DNA of 36,048 nucleotides, from contig CASDZI010000013.1 in assembly GCA_949285605.1 (NCBI GenBank), forward strand, positions 1-36,048, written 5' to 3'. Under the pieces are notes generated by a model. The model made no database searches, was not told the origin of the DNA, and was given only the letters and a program-made list of their open reading frames with translations. This DNA comes from an uncultured Christensenella sp. Lineage in GTDB: Bacteria > Bacillota > Clostridia > Christensenellales > DTU072. Shown piece after piece: positions 1-8,404 of this stretch. The translations under genes were made by a program, and so were the position numbers. Position 1 is the stretch's first letter, and each line of letters opens with the position of its first letter.

Positions 1-1
1 G

Positions 2-2509
2 ACTGCCGACCAGGGCGGCGCGCAGAGACAGATACTGGCGTACAGCTATGACGGTCAGAATTTTACGATATACGGCGAGATCCTCGGCAGAGAGGACGAT
101 GGCGGTATGGGAGACAACGAATTCCGCGATCCCAAGGTGTTCTGGAGCGAGAAGCATTCCAAGTGGATTATGGCGATAGGCGGCGGAGCGGTCAGGATGT
201 ATTCATCCGACAATCTCAAAGACTGGAAGTATATCGGCAGTACGGGCTTCTGGGGCGAGTGCCCCGACCTGTCCGCTTTCGAAACGGAAGACGGTCTGAA
301 GTACGTTCTTATAATTTCGCCCGAGGACAAGAGCCAAAGCCACAATTTCAACGGTACGACTAAAAAAGATACGTTTTATCCCGCAGAGTATTACGTTGTC
401 GGTTCTCTCGACGATAACGGACTTTTTGTTGCCGACGGCGATATCCGAAGATTGAGTTACGGGATAGACAGCTATGCTATGCAGACTTTCAACAACGTTC
501 CCGACGGCAAGGTTTACGGCATAAGCTGGTCGGCTAGTTGGAAGAGCGTGGGTCAGTACGAGGCGGTACGCGAGAATTATAACGGCGGCATGACCGTCGC
601 GTGCGAACTAAGACTCGTGAAAAACGACGAGGGCGATTATGTGCTCGAGCGTGTTCCCGTCGAGGCTTTCGACAGTCTCAGAGGAGATGCGATCGGGGAA
701 TATACGGGTACGGTCAACGCAGAGACCGCGGCTTTGACCGACGTCAATGCCGATGTGTTCGATATGACGGCGACGCTCGATTTCAACGCGGGAGACGCGT
801 CTTTCGCGCAACTCGAGATACGCGCGTCGGCTGCGGAAAAAACTGTGCTTCGCTACGACGTAGAGAGAGAAGAACTCGTGCTCGACCGTTCGCAGAGTTC
901 TCTGATAGTAAAAGATACCGATTATTTTGCGTTCCCCGAACGAATACCCGTTAAACTCAAAGACGGAAAACTCGAGATCAGGGTGATAAGCGACAGGGCG
1001 TTCGTCAGCGTCTTCGCCAACGGGCAGAGCGCGTTTGCGGCGATATTCCCGCAGGCGGTCTCCGACGGTATGAAGCTGTATGCGGATGGCAACGTCGGAG
1101 CTGACGTGACAATTTACAGCCTATCGGGCATTTTCGGAGAAGTTTCGCCTTCTGAAAAGCTTATACAGAGTTCAAACAAGTTCGATCTTTCAGTCGGCGA
1201 CAAGGTCGCGCTCGTAGTTTCGAATTACGCGCCCTCTTTCGACGAAAACGCAGTTTCTTACGAAGTCGTTGAGGGCGGAGATTTCGTATCTCTCGAGAGC
1301 GGGAGCGGCATAGCGTTCGTCACCGCGCTCGGCAAGGGATACGCTAAGATCAAAGCGGAATACGGCGATCAGACGTTTTATACCGACGTCTTCGTATATG
1401 ACGATGGCTACGTCGGCGATATTGAATACGGCGCAAAGCTGTTCGGCTTTACGAGACCCGACGAAAACGGCATAGTGCTGTCTAGAGGCGACGGGGATGC
1501 GTTTATGTTTTCGGACGAGTCAGCCGACGAGTTCGTCTATTCTGCCGATCTGTCGGTAAACGACGGCGGTCAGGCGAGCGGACTCATGTTCGGCATAAGC
1601 GACAACCGCTATTATTATTTCGTCGCTACTGCGGATTTCAAGGACAACGTTATCAAAATATGGCGTTCCGACGTCGGCGATCTTGCGAGAGTGTCTTATC
1701 CGTTCGGCGGCAGAAAGAATTGCCGTCTGACGCTGGAAGTCGTGGACGGAGTCGCCTATCTTACCGTTGATTCTGACAGCAACGCAGATCTGATATGCGC
1801 GCTCGACGGCTATGACGGAGGTATGTTAGGCTTCAATACCTACAAGGCGGACACTCTGATCAACAACGTAACGCTTGAAAGGAAAGTTTCGTCTGCTGTC
1901 TACGACAAGAGCGCAGACGTGATCTTCCCGATCGGCGAACGCGAAGTGGTCAAAGTCGTCAACGTCACGGACGGCAGTTACCGTCTGAAAGAGGGAGAAT
2001 ACGCCGTTGAGAACGGACAAGTCGTGCTCAGGTCAGACTACTTGAACACGCTCGCTTCGGGTACTGAATACGTATTCAGAGTCGTTGCTGCTGACAGAGA
2101 TTTCGACTTCAAGGTATCGCCCTTGTTCGAGCAAGCGACGGTGAGCGCAGGAAAACCCGAGTTTTCTCCCGACGAACAGATAACCGTTGCCGTCAGCGGC
2201 GCCGCAAACGTCTACGCGGTCAGGATAGACGGCAAAACTGTGGACGACGAGCTGATCTCCGTACAGGACGGAGTCGTCACGGTATCCGCCGGTCTCGGAC
2301 TGATAGAGGGTACCTATACCGCTACGCTTATCACCGACAACGGCAGACCCGAAGTCAGGATAGTCGTCGCGCGTCCTTACGATGCGTCGGGCGAAGCGGA
2401 AGAGCCCGATTTTACGTTCTTTATTATCGACATAACTCTGTTTGCGATTTTTATAATCGCGTGTATAGCTTTGCCGATCGTCAAAAAGGCAAGAAAAAAG
2501 GCTGAATAA
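2..2509 (+). CDS. Extracellular membrane-anchored GH32 fructan hydrolase, 5' partial
   Basis: The frame is open from base 2, so the start, the signal peptide and the nucleophile motif (NDPNG-like) lie outside the window; about 835 residues are visible. Two GH32 signatures remain: FRDP at about 122-133 (transition-state stabiliser Asp) and GECPD at about 255-269 (acid/base Glu). After the five-blade propeller come the GH32 C-terminal beta-sandwich (about 740-1130), a Big2-like Ig domain (about 1150-1410), a concanavalin/DUF1080-like sandwich (about 1420-1880) and two further Ig-like modules (about 1900-2390), the first resembling CBM_X2. A single C-terminal membrane helix (about 2410-2475) followed by a KKARKK tail anchors it with the enzyme outside. 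GH32 enzymes hydrolyse beta-fructosides such as levan, inulin and sucrose; linkage preference cannot be read here. It lies 11 bp before the first permease gene and probably makes the fructooligosaccharides that the transporter imports. Confidence 0.88.
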   Translation, partial: TADQGGAQRQILAYSYDGQNFTIYGEILGREDDGGMGDNEFRDPKVFWSEKHSKWIMAIGGGAVRMYSSDNLKDWKYIGSTGFWGECPDLSAFETEDGLKYVLIISPEDKSQSHNFNGTTKKDTFYPAEYYVVGSLDDNGLFVADGDIRRLSYGIDSYAMQTFNNVPDGKVYGISWSASWKSVGQYEAVRENYNGGMTVACELRLVKNDEGDYVLERVPVEAFDSLRGDAIGEYTGTVNAETAALTDVNADVFDMTATLDFNAGDASFAQLEIRASAAEKTVLRYDVEREELVLDRSQSSLIVKDTDYFAFPERIPVKLKDGKLEIRVISDRAFVSVFANGQSAFAAIFPQAVSDGMKLYADGNVGADVTIYSLSGIFGEVSPSEKLIQSSNKFDLSVGDKVALVVSNYAPSFDENAVSYEVVEGGDFVSLESGSGIAFVTALGKGYAKIKAEYGDQTFYTDVFVYDDGYVGDIEYGAKLFGFTRPDENGIVLSRGDGDAFMFSDESADEFVYSADLSVNDGGQASGLMFGISDNRYYYFVATADFKDNVIKIWRSDVGDLARVSYPFGGRKNCRLTLEVVDGVAYLTVDSDSNADLICALDGYDGGMLGFNTYKADTLINNVTLERKVSSAVYDKSADVIFPIGEREVVKVVNVTDGSYRLKEGEYAVENGQVVLRSDYLNTLASGTEYVFRVVAADRDFDFKVSPLFEQATVSAGKPEFSPDEQITVAVSGAANVYAVRIDGKTVDDELISVQDGVVTVSAGLGLIEGTYTATLITDNGRPEVRIVVARPYDASGEAEEPDFTFFIIDITLFAIFIIACIALPIVKKARKKAE

Positions 2510-2520
2510 GAGAGGGAATT

Positions 2521-3516
2521 ATGAGCAAGAAAAAAGCTGTCGCAAGCGCAACCGAAACCGCGATAGAAGCGAACGGATTGCCGTTGAACAACAAAAGCAA
2601 GTGGGAGAGCTGGAAGGATAATTTCAAGAGGAGAGGCTGGATACTGTTGTTTATCCTGCCCGCGGTAATATACGTCCTGATATTCTGCTATATCCCGATG
2701 TACGGCATACTTGTCGCTTTTCAGGATTATATGCCCGGCGCTCCGATAATAGGCGAGGGCACTCAGTGGGTAGGATGGGAAAATTTCAAGACGTTTTTCT
2801 CCAACCCCAATTTCCTGACTTATTTCAAGAACACGTTTTTGCTGTGTATCTTGGGATTTATAGTCGGATTTCCGCTGCCGATAATCGTCGCGCTCCTTCT
2901 CAATTCGCTGAGATCGAAAAAGGCGAAGAAAGGTCTGCAGATATTGTACTACGCGCCGCACTTCATATCTCTGGTCGTAATGGTCGGTATGCTCGAACTG
3001 ATATTCGGCTCTGACGGACTTATAGATCAGCTCAGCATTCAGGCGGGCGGCGACGTCAACGGATTGCAGCTGTTCTTAAAACCCGAAGCGTTCAGACCAC
3101 TGTTCATATTCTCGGGCAACTGGCAGGACTTCGGGTGGTCGGCGATAATATACCTTGCGGCGCTTTCTGGCGTAGACCCGTCGTTGCACGAAGCTGCAAA
3201 AGTGGACGGAGCTTCCAGATTCAAGCGTATATTCAGCGTGGATCTTCCCGCAATCGCTCCGACGATAGTGATGCTGATGATACTTTCGGTCGGCAATCTT
3301 ATGAACTGCGGTTACGAAAAAGTATTGCTTATGCAGACGGGCGGCAACCTCGAAACGAGTGAAATACTTTCGACTTACGTCTATACGTTCGGTCTTCTGG
3401 GCGGTCAGTACGGCGTAGGTACCGCAGCGGGTCTTTTTAACTCCGTCATCAACGTCGTGCTGCTTGTGATAGCAAACTTCACGTCGAAAAAGCTCGCCAA
3501 CCAGAGCATGTGGTAA
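2521..3516 (+). CDS. Sugar ABC transporter permease, LplB-like (CUT1)
   Basis: This 331-residue protein is an inner component of a CUT1-type carbohydrate ABC importer. After a hydrophilic N-terminus of about 38 residues there is a first membrane helix (about 39-62) and then the usual six-helix core. The EAA loop that docks on the ATPase is clear: EAAKVDGASRFKRIF begins at residue 224 and runs into a DLPAIAP segment. An AGGRE-terminator of transcription is absent and the next permease starts 10 bp downstream, so the two are co-translated. LplB family members pair with YtcP/LplC permeases and large LplA-type binding proteins, exactly as found next. The substrate is inferred from the surrounding GH32 genes to be fructooligosaccharide or sucrose; the permease itself does not reveal it. 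Confidence 0.92.
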   Translation: MSKKKAVASATETAIEANGLPLNNKSKWESWKDNFKRRGWILLFILPAVIYVLIFCYIPMYGILVAFQDYMPGAPIIGEGTQWVGWENFKTFFSNPNFLTYFKNTFLLCILGFIVGFPLPIIVALLLNSLRSKKAKKGLQILYYAPHFISLVVMVGMLELIFGSDGLIDQLSIQAGGDVNGLQLFLKPEAFRPLFIFSGNWQDFGWSAIIYLAALSGVDPSLHEAAKVDGASRFKRIFSVDLPAIAPTIVMLMILSVGNLMNCGYEKVLLMQTGGNLETSEILSTYVYTFGLLGGQYGVGTAAGLFNSVINVVLLVIANFTSKKLANQSMW

Positions 3517-3526
3517 GAGGTGGAAT

Positions 3527-4432
3527 ATGAATGCACAGGAACTCAGGATCAACGCTAAAAAGAACAAAATAAAAGAAAGCAAAACCGATTACGTGTATTA
3601 CGGAGTGTGCGCGCTCATACTCGCTCTTCTCGCGGTAGTGGTCATATATCCTCTGTACTATATCGTAATAGCGTCGATATCCGATCCCGACGCGGTCATG
3701 ACGGGCAAGGTCTGGATTTATCCCGTAGAACTGACTTTTTCGGGTTACGGACAGCTGTTCTACCGCGAGGATATATGGAGGAGCTATTTCAACACGATCG
3801 CATATACTGTACTCGGTACGGCGTTCAATGTTGCGCTGACGATACCCGCAGGCTGGGCGCTGTCACGCGAATACCTGCCTTTCCGCAAGTTTATAATGCC
3901 TTTTCTGATAATAACGATGTTCTTCGGCGGCGGACTCGTACCTTACGTGATACTGTGCCGCTCTCTCGGGCTTTATCAGAATCCGCTTATCCTTATAATC
4001 GGCGGCGGCGTGAGCGTGTATAACGTATTTATGTGCAAATCCTTCTTCCAGTCCAACGTGCCGAAAGAGGTGCTCGAGGCGGGTATGATAGACGGAGCGG
4101 GTGAGATCAGGACGTTTTTCGATATAGTACTGCCCGTAGCCAAGTCGATCATAAGCGTCATGATACTTTTCTATGCGGTCGGACACTGGAACAACTATAT
4201 CGATGCGTATATCTTCAGCATAGACGAAAGCTTTTATCCGTTGCAGACTCTGCTGAACGGGCTTCTCGACGCAAACTCGGGCGGAGAAGGAGAGGTCGTA
4301 CTTGAACAGATGAGAGCGGCGACGCAGATAAAATTCACGTCGATAATAATAGCAACGATACCCATACTGATCATATATCCTATGGTCGAAAAGCATTTCG
4401 GGCAGGGCGTGCTCGTCGGCTCGTTCAAATAA
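3527..4432 (+). CDS. Sugar ABC transporter permease, YtcP/LplC-like (CUT1)
   Basis: This 301-residue membrane protein is the second permease of the importer. It has a short basic N-terminus, a first helix at about residues 25-50 and a BPD_transp_1 core of six helices. The EAA loop reads LEAGMIDGAGEIRTFF, with its Glu at residue 184, followed by IVLPVAKS. The C-terminus ends with the family-typical YPMVEKHFGQGVLVGSFK. The start follows a good Shine-Dalgarno sequence (AGAGGTGG). It sits 10 bp after the LplB-like permease and 16 bp before the binding protein. The two permeases should form the heterodimeric channel driven by the ATPase encoded at the operon end. Confidence 0.92.
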   Translation: MNAQELRINAKKNKIKESKTDYVYYGVCALILALLAVVVIYPLYYIVIASISDPDAVMTGKVWIYPVELTFSGYGQLFYREDIWRSYFNTIAYTVLGTAFNVALTIPAGWALSREYLPFRKFIMPFLIITMFFGGGLVPYVILCRSLGLYQNPLILIIGGGVSVYNVFMCKSFFQSNVPKEVLEAGMIDGAGEIRTFFDIVLPVAKSIISVMILFYAVGHWNNYIDAYIFSIDESFYPLQTLLNGLLDANSGGEGEVVLEQMRAATQIKFTSIIIATIPILIIYPMVEKHFGQGVLVGSFK

Positions 4433-4448
4433 GCGCGGGAGGAAAACG

Positions 4449-6062
4449 ATGAAGAAACTGATAATCATCATAGTTGTCGTAGTCGTCTGGATAGCCTGCG
4501 TGATACCGTTTGCGATGGGCACGGTAAAGGTGAGCGAGGGCGATCACGATTTCGTGGTGCTTGCGGTAAAAGAGGACGTTGTCAAGGATTACAACACGAT
4601 GCCTGTATTTGAAAAACTGGCAGACGAAACGGGGCTTGACGTGTACTGGACTTTCAACACGTCCATGCAGTATTCCAACAACCCAGACCCCGTGGGCATA
4701 AACGGCATAGATGCGATATACCATTCGGGGTTCTCCAACCTCAAACTGTACGATTACGGCAGGAGGGGCAGGATAATCGCGATCGACGAATATCTTGACA
4801 GCATGCCCAATTTCAAGAGGATACTCGAAGACCGTCCCGATATTGCAGAGGCGCTCAAATCTCCCGACGGGCACATCTATTCTTTGCCGAGAGTTGAGGA
4901 AATGGGACTCAAAGCATATCCCAACATCCTGTTCATCAACAAGTCGTGGATCGAAAAACTGATCGACAACGGGCAGATGCCCTCCTCGGTAAAACTGTCC
5001 AAAGAAGATCTGACAGACGGTCTCGACCTCAGTCGCGACGAGTTCAAGGCGATAATTCAGAAGTTCAACGAGCTTGATATGGACGGCGACGGAAGCACCA
5101 CCAACGAAGTGCCTCTCGCGTTCGTCAGCGGCAACTGGCAGGGCAACGAGTCCGATTTCATCGCATCTTTCGGTGTCCCCGAAAACAAAGAGCACAAGAC
5201 GATAGTCAACGACAAAGTCGTGTTCACTATAGAAGATGAAAACTGGTTCAGAGCTATATCTGAGATGAACGAGTGGTTCAGAGAAGGTCTGATACGCTCC
5301 ACTTCTTTCACTCAGAGTCAGGACAGCTTCCTCGCCAACGGTCAGGACGGCAGATACGGCGCGTTCTACTGGTGGGAGAAGGAGACGGTCGTAGCAAATC
5401 CCGACGATTACATCATTGTGAAACCGCTCAAGGATGACGACGGCAACCGTTACGTCGGCGTAAGCAACGAATTGGAGATAGAAAAAGGCGAATGCGTGAT
5501 ACTGAGTACCTGCGAAGACCCCGAGGAACTTCTCGGATACTTCGACAAGTTCTTCGAGCCCGACTATTCGGCGCAGCTCAACTACGGCTCTATCGAGTCG
5601 GGCGCTTTTCTCAGAGAAAAGGTGAACGACAAGCTGATCCCCAACGACGATCACGGCGAGCAGAGCGCGGACGACTTCCGTATGAAGAATGCGCCTTACG
5701 GGGTAGTATATCTGACCGAGAAGGAATGGGAGAAGAAAGTGCAGATGGAATCGCGTGCGGTACTCAGGCTCGAGAGATTGAAGTTTTACGTAAAGCCTTA
5801 TTCGTATGAAGGTGCGCGCGGAATACCAAATCTGAATTATACAGAGCAGGAACTCAAGGACCTCAACACCCACGAGTCGTCGCTCGGGAACAACATCACC
5901 AAGTGGATGACCAATGCGATCATAGGTTCAAGCGCTCCGACAAGGGAATCGTGGCAGAGTTTTCTCAGCGAAAACAAGACTGCGATCGAGCAGATAAAAG
6001 CTATAAATCAGGCAGCTTACAATCGCTATCTGAAGGCGTTGCAGGCAGAGGAAAGTCAATGA
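4449..6062 (+). CDS. Extracellular sugar-binding protein of the ABC importer (LplA-like)
   Basis: The 537-residue product matches the large LplA/YtcQ-type solute-binding proteins that accompany LplB/YtcP permeases. It starts with a Lys-Lys pair and a very hydrophobic valine/isoleucine-rich helix (residues 4-24). Family members are normally lipoproteins, but the only Cys here is preceded by W-I-A, which lacks the usual Leu/Val/Ile at position -3, so an uncleaved N-terminal anchor is possible. A calcium-binding-like loop DMDGDGSTTNEVP begins at residue 210, a feature common in this family. The gene starts 16 bp after the second permease, behind GGGAGGA, and its stop overlaps the DUF624 start as ATGA. 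It should capture fructooligosaccharides outside the cell; the ligand is inferred from context. Confidence 0.9.
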   Translation: MKKLIIIIVVVVVWIACVIPFAMGTVKVSEGDHDFVVLAVKEDVVKDYNTMPVFEKLADETGLDVYWTFNTSMQYSNNPDPVGINGIDAIYHSGFSNLKLYDYGRRGRIIAIDEYLDSMPNFKRILEDRPDIAEALKSPDGHIYSLPRVEEMGLKAYPNILFINKSWIEKLIDNGQMPSSVKLSKEDLTDGLDLSRDEFKAIIQKFNELDMDGDGSTTNEVPLAFVSGNWQGNESDFIASFGVPENKEHKTIVNDKVVFTIEDENWFRAISEMNEWFREGLIRSTSFTQSQDSFLANGQDGRYGAFYWWEKETVVANPDDYIIVKPLKDDDGNRYVGVSNELEIEKGECVILSTCEDPEELLGYFDKFFEPDYSAQLNYGSIESGAFLREKVNDKLIPNDDHGEQSADDFRMKNAPYGVVYLTEKEWEKKVQMESRAVLRLERLKFYVKPYSYEGARGIPNLNYTEQELKDLNTHESSLGNNITKWMTNAIIGSSAPTRESWQSFLSENKTAIEQIKAINQAAYNRYLKALQAEESQ

Positions 6063-6763
6063 GAGGATTGCAAAGGCTGGGAGAATATCTGTGGGAATTT
6101 TTCGTCGTTACCGCGATTGCGGCGGTGTCGGCGGTGACGGTATTGCCGTTTTTCCCCGTGACGGTCGGGCTTGCCGATTATTTCGGCAAAGACTTTGAGA
6201 CGCGCGCCTTCAAGGATATTTTTTCCGCCATTGCCAAAAATGCGAAAATTATAGCGGCATATACGCTTTTTCAGCTCGTCGCCATAATTTTCCCGGCATT
6301 GAACGTGTTCTTTTTCAATACGCACCCCGAAGCGTCCAACGCGATAGTGCTCGGAATAAGCTATGCGGTGCTCGCGATAGGCTGTCTGTTCGCGATAACG
6401 GCGCCGACGGTGATAGCCAATATGAACGTTACGTTTTTTCAGCTTCTCAAAAATTGTCTTATACTTTTTTCGGGCGGCTGGGCAAACGGGATACTTGCGG
6501 CGATATGCGTCGCCGGCGTTGCAGCTCTGGTGATCTTCTATCCCTATGCCGTGGTGTTGACGCTGTACGCACTGCCTCTTACGGTGACCAAACTCATGAG
6601 AGAAAACTTTCTCAGACTCAAAGCAAAAGCTCTCGGCACGTCGGTGTACGAATTGAAACAAAGAGAGAAAAGAGACGATTATCTCGACGAATACGGTAAA
6701 ATAAAAAGAAATCCGCAGAACGGGCGGAACGGAGAAGACGACAATGAAGAAAAACAAAATTAA
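6059..6763 (+). CDS. DUF624 (YesL-like) membrane protein
   Basis: The product of 234 residues is an integral membrane protein with about five to six hydrophobic segments. Its N-terminus, MRGLQRLGEYLWEFFVVT, and the following LPFFPVTVG segment match the start of DUF624 proteins, which recur next to LplABC-type sugar transporters in Bacillota. The start is set at 6059 because it gives an ATGA overlap with the binding protein and a normal family N-terminus; an open frame continues upstream but lies inside the preceding gene. The C-terminal 50 residues are charged and probably cytoplasmic. The biochemical role of DUF624 is not established; the context suggests an accessory of the importer. The 3' end overlaps the next gene by 20 bp. 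Confidence 0.85.
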   Translation: MRGLQRLGEYLWEFFVVTAIAAVSAVTVLPFFPVTVGLADYFGKDFETRAFKDIFSAIAKNAKIIAAYTLFQLVAIIFPALNVFFFNTHPEASNAIVLGISYAVLAIGCLFAITAPTVIANMNVTFFQLLKNCLILFSGGWANGILAAICVAGVAALVIFYPYAVVLTLYALPLTVTKLMRENFLRLKAKALGTSVYELKQREKRDDYLDEYGKIKRNPQNGRNGEDDNEEKQN

Positions 6764-8399
6764 AATCGCGATAGTTATCACGGTTGCGGCATTGTTGCTT
6801 GCGTTCGTATTGATCGGTTGCGAAGAGGAAACGGTAAACGCTGCGCCGCAAGTGGACGGAGCGCACTATTTCGACTGCATCGTCGATACCCCCGTGGATC
6901 TTCTCGACGGAGTAGCTGCGCTCGACGACGAGGACGGAGACATCACTCCCGACATGGCGATCACGATTACCCCCGAGGCGGAGTTAAGGGACAACGGATA
7001 TGCCGTTTTCCCCGAAGAAGGCAATTACCGCGTTACCTATACCGCAACGGACAGCACGGGCAGAAGTACGAGCGAAAGCGTTATCGTAAGCGCTGTCGAA
7101 AGAGAACTCTATATGGATTTCAGCGAGGTCAGCGGGTTTAAATGCACGACGTCGGGCGGCGCGGCTCTGACATATAACGGTATGTACGACGGCGTTTACC
7201 GCATAAAGGCGAGCGGAGCGGAGATTGCCGAGGACGTCAGTCTCAGCAGAGATTTTACGCTCACCGGCGGTAAAGAATACAGATTTTCTTACCGCTATAA
7301 CAGCAACAAGGCCGGCAGGGCCAACATACTTGCCGACGGTGACGCGTTTGCGGTAAAAGAGATATTCAAGGGTGAAAACGTCCTCGAATTCTCATACGTG
7401 CCCTTAAACAAAGGTGAGAGCGCGGAGGTCGAAATATCCGTGCTTCTCGGCGCGCTTGAAGAATTCGAGTTCTATCTGTTCGGCGCGGAGTATACTTTCG
7501 CGCAGAATATAGACGGAGAGCTGTTGCAGAACTTCTCTCTGGCGGGCAGAGTTCACGGCAGATTCGACGGGACGAACGGCAACGCGTGGGTTTCCGAAGA
7601 CGGAAAGGCGGCGACTCTCGAAGTCACTTCTCACAACGTCGATATATGGCGCGGAGGTATGTTCATCGATACGGATCTCACGGTTTCCGCGGGCGTCGAA
7701 TATACCGTGTCGTACACGATCGTCAGCAGCGAGGCTAAGCCGTTCGAAGTGGTATTGCAAAGAGATCAGTATAATGAGAAAAAGTTCGACACGTATTCGG
7801 TGAGCGACGCGACTACAGCAAGCCGCGTGTCGCGCACGTTTATTCCCGATGCCGACAATGCGGGCGATTTCTGGATATACGTGCAGTCGGGCAATGAAGT
7901 CAACAACATAACGATTTCCGATCTCAGCGTGGTCGCGAAATGGGACGGCAACAAGACGGAAGTCATCACGCTCAAGGATTTCGTATCCAAGCAGGCAGAC
8001 GGCTATCAGGGGGAATTGCATACGTTCGGCGGAAGCTTTACGTACACGATCCCGTCGTTCGCTCCGACTGACTGGCAGCAGCAGGTGATCGGACCCGAGT
8101 TTTACGTCGGCGGCAGCGGCGAAAATTACGTCGTTACGTTCAAAGCCAAGGCGAGCAAACCCGTCGTCACCATTTTCGCTGCAGTCAAATACGGCGGCTG
8201 GGATCCCACATGGGTATGGTCGAGATTTACTATCACGGAAGACGAGCAGGTGTACACTTTCTTCTGCAATTCCGCGGGCGGCAACAGACTCAACAATTTC
8301 GTCTGGCAATTCGGTTCTCAGGCGAATCAGGCGTATAACGACGTAAAGATAGAAATAAGCGACGTAAAAATTTCATATAAGGACGCAACTTTGGACTGA
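6744..8399 (+). CDS. Surface lipoprotein with Ig-like and three CBM-like domains
   Basis: The 551-residue product begins with a lipoprotein signal peptide (MKKNKIK, hydrophobic core, LIGC with the acylated Cys at residue 26). A DUF5011/HYR-like Ig domain follows at about 34-120, with the typical DEDGDIT and FPEEGNYRVTYTATDSTGR elements. Three beta-sandwich modules that resemble CBM4/9/22-type galactose-binding folds follow at about 125-258, 260-395 and 398-551; the last two contain surface aromatics such as WRGGMF and WDPTWVWSRF. No catalytic motif is visible. It lies inside the fructan operon, overlapping the DUF624 gene by 20 bp and ending 5 bp before the cytosolic GH32. I infer a cell-surface glycan-binding role, comparable in logic to SusE/F-type proteins but unrelated in sequence. 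Domain limits are by eye. Confidence 0.72.
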   Translation: MKKNKIKIAIVITVAALLLAFVLIGCEEETVNAAPQVDGAHYFDCIVDTPVDLLDGVAALDDEDGDITPDMAITITPEAELRDNGYAVFPEEGNYRVTYTATDSTGRSTSESVIVSAVERELYMDFSEVSGFKCTTSGGAALTYNGMYDGVYRIKASGAEIAEDVSLSRDFTLTGGKEYRFSYRYNSNKAGRANILADGDAFAVKEIFKGENVLEFSYVPLNKGESAEVEISVLLGALEEFEFYLFGAEYTFAQNIDGELLQNFSLAGRVHGRFDGTNGNAWVSEDGKAATLEVTSHNVDIWRGGMFIDTDLTVSAGVEYTVSYTIVSSEAKPFEVVLQRDQYNEKKFDTYSVSDATTASRVSRTFIPDADNAGDFWIYVQSGNEVNNITISDLSVVAKWDGNKTEVITLKDFVSKQADGYQGELHTFGGSFTYTIPSFAPTDWQQQVIGPEFYVGGSGENYVVTFKAKASKPVVTIFAAVKYGGWDPTWVWSRFTITEDEQVYTFFCNSAGGNRLNNFVWQFGSQANQAYNDVKIEISDVKISYKDATLD

Positions 8400-8404
8400 C
8401 AACT

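Noticed and set aside
4425-5873. Open frame of 482 codons on the minus strand
   Set aside because: It is antisense to the binding-protein gene, has no ribosome binding site or domain character, and its composition mirrors the plus-strand codons.
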